A stretch of 64,000 bases of DNA from the NCBI RefSeq assembly GCF_937893305.1, contig NZ_CALBGN010000012.1:184685-248684 (forward strand). Direction: 5' to 3'. The number at the start of each line of letters is the position of its first letter. Within the stretch, counting starts at the first letter, position 1. The position numbers and the translations under genes were made by a program. Origin of the DNA: an uncultured Helicobacter sp. (GTDB lineage Bacteria; Campylobacterota; Campylobacteria; Campylobacterales; Helicobacteraceae). This document shows positions 46,938 to 56,139 of the stretch, one piece after another. Below the pieces are notes generated by a model, which was not told where the DNA came from, ran no database searches, and was given only the letters and a program-made list of their open reading frames with translations.

Positions 46938-48305
46938 ATGGAACAAGTGCGTAATATACAACAATATTTCAAAAAACGCTACATAATGTATTTTTTTACG
47001 ACAATTATTGTTTTTGCGATTCCATTTATCCAAATCAATGGCAATCAAATTTTTCTCTTATCCTTTGATCATAAGCAGTTGCATTTGTTTGGTGTTGCTT
47101 TTGATATGCAAGAGCTGTATTTAATGCCTTTTTTGCTGATTTTAATGTTTCTTTCTATTTTCTTTCTTACAACACTTGCTGGACGCGTGTGGTGTGGTTG
47201 GGCTTGCCCACAAACAATTTTTCGCGTGCTGTATAGAGATTTAATAGAAACTAAATTTTTGCATTTACGCAAGCGCATTGAAAATCGCCAATTAGAACCC
47301 GATATGAGCTTAAACTCTAATAAAATAAAAAAGGCTATAGCTATTTTTATTTGGTCATTTTTAGCACTTGTTGCTGCATCAAATTTTATGTGGTATTTCG
47401 TGCCTCCAGCAGATTTTTTTACCTATATTCAAAATCCATCAGAACATAAATACTTATTAATTTTTCTACTTGGAATTACACTTTTTTTAATAGCTGACGT
47501 TGTCTTTATTAAAGAAAATTTCTGCATTTATATGTGTCCTTATAGTCGCGTGCAAAGTGTCTTATATGATAATGATACAATTATGACCGTATATGATTAT
47601 AAGCGTGGCGGAATTGTGTTTGATCCAAAAGGCATTAAGCTTTGGAAAAAGCCTGAAACTCCAAATGCTGAATGTATAGGTTGTGAAGCCTGTGTGAAAA
47701 TCTGTCCCACACATATTGATATTAGAAAGGGTATGCAACTAGAGTGTATTAACTGCCTTGAATGTTCTGATGCTTGCACGCGTGTAATGGGAAAACTCGG
47801 CAAAGAAACATTAATTTCTTGGACAAGCCCACAAAGCATTGAAGAGCGCAACAAAGTGCGTTATTTCCGCTTCAAAACAATTGCTTATGTTGTTGCTCTA
47901 GCCATTGTTTTAGGTGGGCTTTTAACAATGAGTTCCCAAAAAGAAAGCATGCTTTTAAATATCAATCGTGGAGAACTTTCAATCCGTAATAATCACATTG
48001 TAGAAAATTCCTATATTTTCCTTTTCCAAAACACAAGCAAAGAAGATTATCAATTCTACTTCACCATTGAGAACAATGACGCAATTAAAATTAAACGCCC
48101 TAGCAAACCTTTCTTAATTAAAGCTGGAGAAAAGCAAAAACAACCTGTTACGCTATATACAGACCAAAATCTAGCCCAAGATACAGAAAAAAACACGCAC
48201 ATTCAATTACAAATCAAGGCTTATGCGCTAGAGAGCAAAGAACCTATTGAAGTGCATAGAAAAAGTGTATTTATCTATCCACCTAGCAAAGTGATAAAGC
48301 AATAA
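46938..48305 (+). CDS. ccoG: Cytochrome c oxidase accessory protein CcoG (FixG/RdxA type)
   Basis: CcoG supports copper delivery and assembly of cbb3 oxidase and is a membrane Fe-S protein. The 455-residue product has several membrane helices, a conserved VWCGWACPQTIFR in the N-terminal half and two ferredoxin-like motifs (CIGCEACVKICP and CINCLECSDAC). A periplasmic Ig-like C-terminal domain follows. The ATG at 46938 follows AAGGAG; an upstream in-frame start at 46917 is less likely. The AI-2E-family gene follows within one base. Confidence 0.93.
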   Translation: MEQVRNIQQYFKKRYIMYFFTTIIVFAIPFIQINGNQIFLLSFDHKQLHLFGVAFDMQELYLMPFLLILMFLSIFFLTTLAGRVWCGWACPQTIFRVLYRDLIETKFLHLRKRIENRQLEPDMSLNSNKIKKAIAIFIWSFLALVAASNFMWYFVPPADFFTYIQNPSEHKYLLIFLLGITLFLIADVVFIKENFCIYMCPYSRVQSVLYDNDTIMTVYDYKRGGIVFDPKGIKLWKKPETPNAECIGCEACVKICPTHIDIRKGMQLECINCLECSDACTRVMGKLGKETLISWTSPQSIEERNKVRYFRFKTIAYVVALAIVLGGLLTMSSQKESMLLNINRGELSIRNNHIVENSYIFLFQNTSKEDYQFYFTIENNDAIKIKRPSKPFLIKAGEKQKQPVTLYTDQNLAQDTEKNTHIQLQIKAYALESKEPIEVHRKSVFIYPPSKVIKQ

Positions 48306-48306
48306 A

Positions 48307-49380
48307 ATGCAAATGCGTAGTGGCGGAATCTATTTTCTCTTTATAGCTTTTGTGCTAACTTTGTTAGCACTCTTTAAGCTTTATATGCCTTTTTTAATGA
48401 ATATTTTAATTGCATTTTTGCTATTTATCGCCACACAAGGCATTTATTGCACACTTTTAAAATACCTAAAATCCCATTTCCTTGTTGCAAGCCTAATGGT
48501 TTTAATGCTTATTACACTTTGTTTTGCGCCAATTTTTTATATTTTATTAAGCCTAACTAATCTTGCAACAAACTTGGATTTAGGAAATTTTCAAAATTTC
48601 TTATTAGACACTCAAACGCGCTTAGTGCTTTTTGGTAAAGATTTACTTTCTTATTTACCAAATGTTGTGCAAAATGAAGTGAATGCTTATTTAGAAAAAT
48701 TCCACGCAATAAATTGGGGAGATATTGTCAAAGAAGGCTTAAATCTTATTGCAAAAGCTTCTAAAAATAGTATTTCTTTTGTGAGTGATACATTATTTAT
48801 CCTAGTTTTTTTATTCTTTTTTTATTACTATGGCAATACATTAGGGCATTATTTTTTAGAGCTTATCCCTTTTGATTCCACACAAACTAAATCCTTATAC
48901 AATGAAGTAAGTGCTGTAATTAGTGTAGTATTCTACTCTTCTATTTTTTCAATGATTTTACAAGGCACGCTTTTTGGAATCTTAATGCTATTTTATGGAT
49001 ATAACTCCTATTTGCTAGCAGTTTTTTACGGATTTGCTTCGTTAATCCCAATTGTTGGGGGCTCTCTTGTGTGGCTTCCTGTTGCAGGATATGAACTTTA
49101 TCTTGAAAATTACACAAATGCAATCATTATTACACTCTACTCCATTATTATTATCGCAACGCTTGCTGATAATGGTGTAAAGCCCTTTATTATTACATTT
49201 ATCAATCGTGTTTTAATTAAAACTCCTGTGCAAATTAACGAAATGTTGATTTTCTTTGCGATTATTGCAGGTCTTACTAGTTTTGGATTTTGGGGTATTG
49301 TCTTAGGTCCTGCAATCACTGCATTATTTATTGCTCTACTTAGAATCTATAAAACATTGTTAAGCTCTAATAAACATTAA
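48307..49380 (+). CDS. AI-2E family (TqsA/YdiK/PerM-type) membrane transporter
   Basis: The 357-residue protein has about eight hydrophobic segments and the family PLIPIVGG-like motif, here SLIPIVGGSLVWLPVAGYELY. The final segment reads SFGFWGIVLGPAITALFIALL. AI-2E family members export or exchange small molecules; despite the family name, AI-2 transport is not implied. It follows ccoG directly and is probably co-transcribed. Confidence 0.9.
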   Translation: MQMRSGGIYFLFIAFVLTLLALFKLYMPFLMNILIAFLLFIATQGIYCTLLKYLKSHFLVASLMVLMLITLCFAPIFYILLSLTNLATNLDLGNFQNFLLDTQTRLVLFGKDLLSYLPNVVQNEVNAYLEKFHAINWGDIVKEGLNLIAKASKNSISFVSDTLFILVFLFFFYYYGNTLGHYFLELIPFDSTQTKSLYNEVSAVISVVFYSSIFSMILQGTLFGILMLFYGYNSYLLAVFYGFASLIPIVGGSLVWLPVAGYELYLENYTNAIIITLYSIIIIATLADNGVKPFIITFINRVLIKTPVQINEMLIFFAIIAGLTSFGFWGIVLGPAITALFIALLRIYKTLLSSNKH

Positions 49381-49428
49381 AATCTTATTGTATTTTTAAA
49401 CCTTAAGAGAATCCTAATACATGCTATG

Positions 49429-49434
49429 TATAAT
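49429..49434 (+). promoter_or_regulatory. -10 box TATAAT for the outer-membrane protein gene
   Basis: GCTATGTATAATTCCGC lies 57 bases before the ATG at 49491, with the predicted start near 49441, immediately before the palindrome. Confidence 0.6.
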
Positions 49435-49446
49435 TCCGCTCTCAAT

Positions 49447-49466
49447 AATGTAATATATATTACATT
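49447..49466. promoter_or_regulatory. 20-bp perfect palindrome, candidate operator
   Basis: AATGTAATATATATTACATT is self-complementary over all 20 bases. It spans about +6 to +25 of the predicted transcript, where a bound repressor would block initiation or early elongation. AT-rich Fur- or NikR-like control is possible but not shown. Confidence 0.55.
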
Positions 49467-49490
49467 TTAATTTTACTCTAGGGAGTCATA

Positions 49491-50402
49491 ATGAAAAAAA
49501 TTGTTTTAGGACTATGCTGCTTTAGCGCTTTTGCGTTTTGCGCAGAAGGTTTTGGTGGCAACATTAGTTTAGGTGGTGGATTTAAAAAACTTCAGAGTAA
49601 TATTAATCCATCCAATGACAAACACACAATTGCAAACTATAATCAAAGCAATGATGATACAGAAGCGATTCCATTTTTTGGAATCAATTTATACTATAAT
49701 GGTGTTTTTGATGATGATAAAGTTTTTTTAAAAAACTATAATAGCAGAGAAGTTAGCGGTTTAAGTGCTGGTTATGGCTTCAACTATGGCAAAAACTCCA
49801 CAGAAATTGCATTTGTTGGGACATTTTTTGAAGAAGCTTATGCAAACCCTTACCTAACAGGAGCAAACAGAGAAGTTGTAGATAGAACTCACTATGGAAT
49901 CCAAATTGAACAAACTTATGCATTAAGCGAAATTAACCGCATTTATGGTAGCTACACCTTTATAAAAGAATCCTACGACAAAGAAGACTTGGATTATGAT
50001 TTATTAAGAAAAGGCGATATTCACTCTTTTGAGCTAGGATATGAAATCTATGGTTTAAAACTTGGACTTTATTATGATGTTAAAGATGCCGATAGTGATG
50101 CAGAAAGCTACAAAGGCTATGGAGCGTCAATTAGCGGAGAATACGAAGTTATTAACGATACTTTTGTCAATGCTAGCATAGAATATGGAATCAAAGATTT
50201 TGATGGAACAAATAAAATCTTTAATCAAACAAGAGAGGCAAATGTGCTAAAACTTGGTGTTGGAGCGAGAAAAGAAAAGATTTTTGGATTCCAAAATGCC
50301 TATGCTTTTGCAAATTACCTTTATGGGGACACAAATGACGATATTGCATTTTTTGATGAGACTTACCATATTGGAATTATAGGCGTTGGTTATAAGTTTT
50401 AG
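49491..50402 (+). CDS. Outer-membrane beta-barrel-like protein
   Basis: The 303-residue product has a signal peptide (about 1-18, cleavage after CFCA-like AFCA). The mature part is made of alternating strands ending in an aromatic-rich C-terminus (IGIIGVGYKF), typical of a small outer-membrane barrel. No cysteine-rich or adhesin motif is seen and no named family is recognised. It stands alone, with its own promoter and a palindrome in its leader. The RBS is AGGGAG. Confidence 0.75.
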   Translation: MKKIVLGLCCFSAFAFCAEGFGGNISLGGGFKKLQSNINPSNDKHTIANYNQSNDDTEAIPFFGINLYYNGVFDDDKVFLKNYNSREVSGLSAGYGFNYGKNSTEIAFVGTFFEEAYANPYLTGANREVVDRTHYGIQIEQTYALSEINRIYGSYTFIKESYDKEDLDYDLLRKGDIHSFELGYEIYGLKLGLYYDVKDADSDAESYKGYGASISGEYEVINDTFVNASIEYGIKDFDGTNKIFNQTREANVLKLGVGARKEKIFGFQNAYAFANYLYGDTNDDIAFFDETYHIGIIGVGYKF

Positions 50403-50501
50403 AATCCTTTTTGGGTTCTAATCTCCATTGGTTTTTTAAGATTCTGCTTAATTTAAACTCCACTTTACTATTTATTTTCTTTTTGATTCACTTTAATTTG
50501 C

Positions 50502-50507
50502 TATAAT
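50502..50507 (+). promoter_or_regulatory. Extended -10 box TGCTATAAT for the zinc-ribbon/kdsB unit
   Basis: TTTGCTATAATTTC lies 32 bases before the ATG at 50534. Confidence 0.6.
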
Positions 50508-50533
50508 TTCACTTATTTTAACAAGGAGAGACT

Positions 50534-50788
50534 ATGCAGTGCCCTGTATGTTCTGGAATAGATTTAGTGATGAGCGAGCGTAGCGGTGTTGAGATTGATT
50601 ATTGTCCAAAATGTCGCGGTGTTTGGTTGGATCGCGGAGAACTAGATAAAATCATTGAGCGTTCTAATATCTCAAAGCAGGACTACCAACAAACTCCACA
50701 ACAAAACTATTCTAAAGATCATCACTACCATAAAGACTATAAATATAAAAAACGCGAAAATTTCTTTAGCGAATTGTTCGATTTTTAA
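50534..50788 (+). CDS. Zf-TFIIB domain small zinc-ribbon protein
   Basis: The 84-residue protein has the zf-TFIIB pattern: CPVC..(S) at residues 3-6 and CPKCRGVWLDRGELDKI with C24 and C27. The function of the family is unknown. The C-terminal half is His/Lys/Tyr-rich and probably disordered. It ends two bases before kdsB, so the two genes are co-transcribed. Confidence 0.88.
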   Translation: MQCPVCSGIDLVMSERSGVEIDYCPKCRGVWLDRGELDKIIERSNISKQDYQQTPQQNYSKDHHYHKDYKYKKRENFFSELFDF

Positions 50789-50790
50789 TA

Positions 50791-51510
50791 ATGATTATAA
50801 TTCCAGCAAGACTCAAATCCACGCGCTTTCCTAATAAAGTTTTAGCGCAAATTCATAACACCCCAATGGTAGTTCGCACAGCAATGCTTGCACAAAAAGT
50901 TGATGATGTAGTGGTGGCTTGTGATGACTTTAGTATTGTTGAAACCTGTAAAAAATATAAAATCCCTGCAATTTTAACAAGCAACACACATGAAAGTGGA
51001 ACAGATAGAATCGCAGAATGTGCGCGTATTTTAAATTTAAAGAGTTCTGAAATTGTGATAAATCTACAAGCTGATGAGCCTTTTTTAGAAATAGAGGTAA
51101 TCCAAACATTAAAACAATTAATGGAATCTCTTTCTTATCCTTTTATGGGAAGTTGCGCAAAAGTCATCACACAAAGTGATGCACAAGATCCAAATCTTGT
51201 CAAAGTTGTCTTAAATGCAAATAATGAAGCAATTTATTTTTCACGCTCAATGATTCCTTACAACAGAGATCATTTAGATTCCATAATCTACTATGGACAT
51301 CTAGGGATTTACGCCTTCAGCGCAGAAAGTTTGCAAGAGTTCTGTTCTCTTCCAAAATCCACTTTAGAATCTATTGAAAAACTAGAGCAGTTGCGCGCAT
51401 TAGAAAATGGCAAAACCATTGCAATGGCAAAGGTGGAATCGCAATCTTTTGGAATTGACACAAAAGAAGATTTAGAACGCGCACTAAAGATTTGGAACAA
51501 TGAATTGTAA
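50791..51510 (+). CDS. kdsB: 3-deoxy-manno-octulosonate cytidylyltransferase
   Basis: KdsB activates Kdo as CMP-Kdo for lipopolysaccharide inner core assembly. The 239-residue protein has the nucleotide-binding start IIPARLKSTRFPNK and the segments VINLQADEPF and YFSRSMIPYNRD, with LRALENGKTI near the end. Length is typical. Confidence 0.96.
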   Translation: MIIIPARLKSTRFPNKVLAQIHNTPMVVRTAMLAQKVDDVVVACDDFSIVETCKKYKIPAILTSNTHESGTDRIAECARILNLKSSEIVINLQADEPFLEIEVIQTLKQLMESLSYPFMGSCAKVITQSDAQDPNLVKVVLNANNEAIYFSRSMIPYNRDHLDSIIYYGHLGIYAFSAESLQEFCSLPKSTLESIEKLEQLRALENGKTIAMAKVESQSFGIDTKEDLERALKIWNNEL

Positions 51511-51587
51511 ATTCTTTAAGAATCTTTTGAATAAAAATTAAAAATATTCTAAGCATTTTTAGAGTAAAAGCTAAACGCAATTTACAA

Positions 51588-51616
51588 TTGACATCACATT
51601 AAATAAACACATTATT
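51588..51616 (+). promoter_or_regulatory. Candidate sigma-70 promoter for nifS-nifU
   Basis: TTGACA (51588-51593) and ATTATT (51611-51616) are spaced by 17 bases, 30 bases before the nifS ATG. This is one of the few -35 matches to consensus seen here. Confidence 0.5.
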
Positions 51617-51645
51617 TATCTTTTTAAGAAAGGACAAACAACAAT

Positions 51646-52818
51646 ATGGAGAAGTCTAATAAAAGAGTATATTTAGACAACAATGCTACAACAATGCTAG
51701 ATCCAAAAGCAAAAGAAAAAATGGAAATGTATTTTTGTGAAAAATATGGAAATCCTAATTCTTTACATAGTTTTGGAACAGAAACTCATCCAGCAATTAG
51801 AGAAGCTTTCGAATATCTTTATGAAGGCATTAATGCACGTGATGAAGATGATATTATTATTACTTCTTGTGCGACAGAGAGTAACAATTGGGCGTTAAAA
51901 GGTGTATATTTTGATCTTTTGCGCTTTGGAGAAAAAAACCATATCATCACAACAGAAGTGGAGCATCCAGCAATCCTTGCCACCTGTCGCTTTTTGGAAG
52001 ACTTAGGAGTTAATGTTACATATTTACCCATTGGAGAAAATGGGACATTAAATCTTTCCGATCTTGAAGCGGCAATCACAGATAAAACCGCACTTATTAG
52101 TGTAATGTGGGCAAACAACGAAACAGGAATTATTTTTCCCATTGAAGAAATTGGAGCGATTTGCAAAAAATATGGAATCCTTTTTCATACTGATGCTGTG
52201 CAAGCAATTGGAAAAATCCCGGTAGATGTGCAAAAATGCAATATTGATTTACTTAGCTTTAGCGCACATAAATTCCACGGACCAAAAGGGATTGGCGGAC
52301 TTTACATCAAAAAAGGTGTCAAACTCGCTCCCCTATTTCACGGCGGAGAACATATGGGGGGACGCCGCAGTGGAACTTTAAATGTGCCATATATCGTGGC
52401 AATGGGAGAAGCAATGCGGCAAGCCACACTTTATCTTGACTTTGAACGCAACAACGTTAAAAGATTGCGAGATAAATTAGAGGACGCTCTTTTAGAGATT
52501 AATGATACTTTTGTAGTGGGAAATCGTGCTTTGCGCGTGCCAAATACGATCTTAATTAGTATCCGTGGCGTAGAAGGTGAAGCAATGCTTTGGGATTTAA
52601 ATAAATATGGAATTGCTTGTTCTACAGGCAGTGCTTGTGCAAGTGAAGACCTAGAAGCAAATCCTGTAATGAGTGCTATTGGGGCAGATAAAGAGCTAGC
52701 ACACACAGCAGTTAGAATCTCACTAAGTCGTTTCACAAGTGAAGAAGAAATTGACTACACCATTGAAATTTTTAAAAAATCTATTGAACGCTTAAGAGCG
52801 ATTTCAAGCAGTTACTAA
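51646..52818 (+). CDS. nifS: NIF-type cysteine desulfurase NifS
   Basis: NifS supplies sulfur for Fe-S cluster assembly on NifU. The 390-residue PLP enzyme has YLDNNATTMLDP at the N-terminus, the PLP lysine in SFSAHKFHGPKG and the active-site cysteine in STGSACASEDLEAN. The nif-type pair, rather than isc or suf, is the general Fe-S system of Epsilonproteobacteria. RBS AAAGGA. nifU follows 10 bases later. Confidence 0.96.
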   Translation: MEKSNKRVYLDNNATTMLDPKAKEKMEMYFCEKYGNPNSLHSFGTETHPAIREAFEYLYEGINARDEDDIIITSCATESNNWALKGVYFDLLRFGEKNHIITTEVEHPAILATCRFLEDLGVNVTYLPIGENGTLNLSDLEAAITDKTALISVMWANNETGIIFPIEEIGAICKKYGILFHTDAVQAIGKIPVDVQKCNIDLLSFSAHKFHGPKGIGGLYIKKGVKLAPLFHGGEHMGGRRSGTLNVPYIVAMGEAMRQATLYLDFERNNVKRLRDKLEDALLEINDTFVVGNRALRVPNTILISIRGVEGEAMLWDLNKYGIACSTGSACASEDLEANPVMSAIGADKELAHTAVRISLSRFTSEEEIDYTIEIFKKSIERLRAISSSY

Positions 52819-52828
52819 AGGAAAAAAT

Positions 52829-53809
52829 ATGGCAAAAAATGAATTATTAGGTGGAGCGTTATGGGACGCATATTCTAAAAAAGTAAGTGAAAGAATGGAT
52901 AATCCAACACATCTTGGAGTAATCACACAAGAAGAAGCAGATAAAAGAGGTTTGAAATTAATTGTAGCAGACTATGGTGCAGAAGCTTGTGGAGATGCAG
53001 TTAGATTGTATTGGCTTGTAGATGGTAACGACACAATTGTAGAAGCAAAATTTAAGAGCTTTGGTTGTGGGACAGCAATTGCAAGCAGCGATATGATGGT
53101 AGAGCTTTGTTTGGGAAAAAAAGTGCAAGAAGCTGTAAAAATTACAAATATTGATGTAGAAAAAGCCTTGCGTGATGATCCGGATACTCCAGCTGTTCCC
53201 GGACAAAAAATGCACTGCTCTGTTATGGCATATGATGTGATTAAAAAAGCAGCGGCACTTTATTTAGGCAAAAATCCAGAAGATTTTGAAGATGAAATTA
53301 TTGTTTGCGAATGCGCTAGAGTCAGCCTTGGGACACTAAAAGAAGTGATTAAAATTAACAATTTAAAAAGCATTGAAGAAATCACAGAATACACAAAAGC
53401 AGGCGCATTTTGTAAAAGTTGTGTTAAGCCCGGAGGACACGAAGAAAGAGAATATTATTTGGAAGATATTCTAAAAGAAGTGCGTGCTGAAATGGAAGAA
53501 GAATCCTTAAAAGAGAAGGCTGACGCACAAAGTCACGGAGATTTAAAATTTACAGAAATGACAATGGTGCAAAAAATCAAAGCTATTGAAAACACTATTG
53601 ATGAAAAAATCCGTCCAATGCTTATGATGGATGGTGGAAATATGGAAATTATTGATTTAAAAAATGGGAGCGATGGCTACACAGATGTTTATATTCGTTA
53701 TCTAGGGGCTTGTAGTGGCTGTGCAAGCAGTGCAACAGGAACGCTCTTTGCCATTGAATCTGTTTTACAAGAATCTTTAGACTCTAGCATTCGCGTATTT
53801 CCTGTATAA
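52829..53809 (+). CDS. nifU: Fe-S cluster scaffold protein NifU
   Basis: This 326-residue protein has the three NifU modules. The IscU-like N-terminus has Cys in AEACGDAV, FGCGTAIAS and MHCSVMAYD. The central [2Fe-2S] BFD-like domain has VCECARVSL and FCKSCVKPGG. The C-terminal Nfu domain has CSGCASSATGT. It assembles clusters from NifS-derived sulfur. A hairpin terminator follows the stop. Confidence 0.96.
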   Translation: MAKNELLGGALWDAYSKKVSERMDNPTHLGVITQEEADKRGLKLIVADYGAEACGDAVRLYWLVDGNDTIVEAKFKSFGCGTAIASSDMMVELCLGKKVQEAVKITNIDVEKALRDDPDTPAVPGQKMHCSVMAYDVIKKAAALYLGKNPEDFEDEIIVCECARVSLGTLKEVIKINNLKSIEEITEYTKAGAFCKSCVKPGGHEEREYYLEDILKEVRAEMEEESLKEKADAQSHGDLKFTEMTMVQKIKAIENTIDEKIRPMLMMDGGNMEIIDLKNGSDGYTDVYIRYLGACSGCASSATGTLFAIESVLQESLDSSIRVFPV

Positions 53810-53840
53810 AGTTGGAATCCTAAGTCCGATTCCAACTTTT
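53810..53840 (+). terminator. Rho-independent terminator after nifU
   Basis: AGTTGGAATC and GATTCCAACT form a 10-bp stem with an 8-base loop, followed by TTTT. It ends the nifS-nifU unit. Confidence 0.75.
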
Positions 53841-53888
53841 AGTTGTTAAAATTCTATTCAAAAATTTGCTTTTTTTGAAAGTTTAAAA

Positions 53889-53894
53889 TATAAT
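53889..53894 (+). promoter_or_regulatory. -10 box TATAAT for the SRP RNA
   Basis: AATATAATTTC ends 7-8 bases before the predicted RNA 5' end, a near-perfect distance. Confidence 0.65.
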
Positions 53895-53901
53895 TTCATC
53901 T

Positions 53902-54006
53902 GCCCTTTTTGAGACTTGTGCAATAGACTTTTTGGATAATGCTTCAGGGTGGGAACACAGCAGAGCCTCTGAAAAGTTTATGTGCCGCAAGTATCTTAAA
54001 AAGGGT
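53902..54006 (+). ncRNA. ffs: Signal recognition particle RNA (4.5S, small bacterial type)
   Basis: The core reads CAGGGTGGGAACACAGCAGAG, the conserved Ffh-binding asymmetric/symmetric loop region of bacterial SRP RNA. The ends close as a long hairpin: CCCTTTTTGAGA and CTTG near 53903-53918 pair with CAAG and TATCTTAAAAAGGG near 53989-54005. With Ffh it delivers membrane proteins to the translocon. It sits between nifU and mnmH with its own promoter. Confidence 0.88.
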
Positions 54007-54026
54007 GTTACCGCTAAAGATTTAAA

Positions 54027-55025
54027 ATGACAAAAAAACTTCCCATAGAACAATTTTTACAAACAGATTTTTCTCATATTATAGATGTGCGTTCTCCTAA
54101 AGAATATATACATTCTCATATTCCAAACGCTATAAATTGCCCAGTTTTAAAAGATGATGAGTTTGAACACATTGGCACACTTTATAAACAAAACTCTTTT
54201 TATGCAAAAGTTTTAGGTGCAAGCTTCGTTAGCGCAAACATTTCTCAACATCTTTTAAATCTGCAAGATAAAATTAGCCCTAAAAAACCTATTGGAATCC
54301 ATTGCGCTCGCGGTGGAATGCGTAGTCAAGCTTTTGGCATTGTTCTTAGTCAAATTGGTTATCAAGTTGTCTTATTAGATGGTGGATATAAAGCTTATCG
54401 CAAAGAAGTTGCGCAATATCTACAATCCCCTATCCCCCACCGCTTTATCACGCTTGTTGGGCAAACAGGAAGCGGTAAGAGTGAAATTATTACTTCTTTT
54501 AAAAATTCTTTGAATCTAGAAGGAATTGCAAAACATTTAGGCTCTAGCTTTGGTAGGATTTGTGGCACACAACCTAATGTCAAAAGCTTCCAAAACGCTC
54601 TTTTTTCAAGACTTAGAGAGTTAGAAAATGTGCCTTTTGTATTAGTGGAGGGAGAGAGCAAAAAAATTGGAGATTTAATCTTACCTAGTATGCTTTATAA
54701 TACTTATCAAAATGCGCCAAAAATTTTTATCCAAACACCACTTGAAGAGCGTATCAAAAGAATCACTAGGCAATATGGTAAAATTTCATCCACATTTTTT
54801 GAAAATGCAATGCAAAAAATCGCCCCTTTTATGAAAAAAAGTTTTTGGCAGGACGCTAGAGATTCCTTTAATCGTGGTGATTTAGAAAAAGTGGCTGAGA
54901 TTTTACTTGTAGAATATTATGATAAAGTTTATAAAAAAGAATCTTACGATTATTTGATTTCTTATCATTCTTTAAGCCAAGCACACGCAGAAATTTGCGA
55001 CTTTGCAATGCAATATTACAAATAA
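54027..55025 (+). CDS. mnmH: tRNA 2-selenouridine synthase MnmH (SelU)
   Basis: MnmH converts 2-thiouridine-34 to geranylated and then 2-selenouridine in tRNA-Lys, Glu and Gln. The 332-residue protein has an N-terminal rhodanese domain with catalytic C93 in IHCARGGMRSQ and a P-loop GQTGSGKS at 145-152, the defining fusion of the family. It implies that SelD is encoded elsewhere. It starts 20 bases after the SRP RNA and is 9 bases from prfB. Confidence 0.92.
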   Translation: MTKKLPIEQFLQTDFSHIIDVRSPKEYIHSHIPNAINCPVLKDDEFEHIGTLYKQNSFYAKVLGASFVSANISQHLLNLQDKISPKKPIGIHCARGGMRSQAFGIVLSQIGYQVVLLDGGYKAYRKEVAQYLQSPIPHRFITLVGQTGSGKSEIITSFKNSLNLEGIAKHLGSSFGRICGTQPNVKSFQNALFSRLRELENVPFVLVEGESKKIGDLILPSMLYNTYQNAPKIFIQTPLEERIKRITRQYGKISSTFFENAMQKIAPFMKKSFWQDARDSFNRGDLEKVAEILLVEYYDKVYKKESYDYLISYHSLSQAHAEICDFAMQYYK

Positions 55026-55034
55026 AGGAAACTT

Positions 55035-56138
55035 TTGGATACTTATACTTATAGCGAACTTTTAAAAACCCTTACAACAAAATGTGAAAACATTACAAAA
55101 ATTATGCAACCTGATTCTCTAAAGAAGCGTATTTTAGAGATTTCTGAATTGGAACAAACAAAGAATTTTTGGGAAGATGCAAAAATGGCAGGAGAACTAC
55201 AAAAAGAAAAAAAGCGTTGTGAACGGCAACTTGAAAAATACAATAATGCAAAATCTGCTCTTGATGATGCAAGTGAGCTTTTTGAACTCTCAAGTGATGA
55301 TATAGAAAGCCTTGAAGTTTTGTTTGCGGAATCTAAGGATTTGGAATCCTTAATTAAAAATGCTGAAATTGAAGTGATGTTAAGCGATCCACTAGATTGC
55401 AATAATGCAATTTTTACCATTACTCCGGGTGCTGGTGGGACAGAATCGCAGGATTGGGCTAGTATGCTTTATAGAATGTATTTGCGCTGGGCAGAACGCA
55501 AAGGCTTCAAGGTAGAATTGCTTGACTATCAAGAAGGCGATGAAGCAGGGATTAAAGATGCAAGTTTTATCATCAAAGGAGAAAACGCTTATGGCTATGC
55601 AAAAGCTGAAAATGGCGTACATCGTCTTGTTAGAATCTCGCCCTTTGATGCAAATGCTAAACGCCATACAAGCTTTAGTTCTGTGCAGGTTAGCCCTGAA
55701 ATTGACGATGAAATCAGTATTGAAATTGATGAAAAAGATTTAGAAATTGATACTTATCGCGCTAGTGGTGCAGGTGGGCAACATGTCAATAAAACGGAAT
55801 CTGCCGTGCGTATCACACATAAGCCTAGCGGGATTGTCGTGCAATGTCAAAATGATAGAAGTCAGCACAAAAATAAAGCAAGTGCATTAAAAATGCTAAA
55901 ATCTAAGCTCTATGAACTAGAACGCTTAAAACGCGAAGCAGAATCTAACAACACTGATAAGGGCGATAATGGTTGGGGGCATCAAATTAGAAGTTATGTT
56001 TTAACTCCCTATCAACAAGTTAAAGATTTGCGCTCAAATCTTGCATACACTAATGTAGATGCGATCTTAGATGGCGATATTGACGCAATTTTAGAAGGAG
56101 TGCTTATCCATATTAATACACAAAAGTTGGAATCGTAA
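55035..56138 (+). CDS. prfB: Peptide chain release factor 2
   Basis: RF2 ends translation at UGA and UAA. The 367-residue protein has the stop-codon-recognition SPF in RISPFDANAKRHTSF and the GGQ catalytic motif in ASGAGGQHVNKTESAVR near 249-251. The frame is continuous from a TTG start with AAAGGAA, so the programmed +1 frameshift of the E. coli gene is absent. It is probably co-transcribed with mnmH. Confidence 0.96.
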   Translation: MDTYTYSELLKTLTTKCENITKIMQPDSLKKRILEISELEQTKNFWEDAKMAGELQKEKKRCERQLEKYNNAKSALDDASELFELSSDDIESLEVLFAESKDLESLIKNAEIEVMLSDPLDCNNAIFTITPGAGGTESQDWASMLYRMYLRWAERKGFKVELLDYQEGDEAGIKDASFIIKGENAYGYAKAENGVHRLVRISPFDANAKRHTSFSSVQVSPEIDDEISIEIDEKDLEIDTYRASGAGGQHVNKTESAVRITHKPSGIVVQCQNDRSQHKNKASALKMLKSKLYELERLKREAESNNTDKGDNGWGHQIRSYVLTPYQQVKDLRSNLAYTNVDAILDGDIDAILEGVLIHINTQKLES

Positions 56139-56139
56139 A

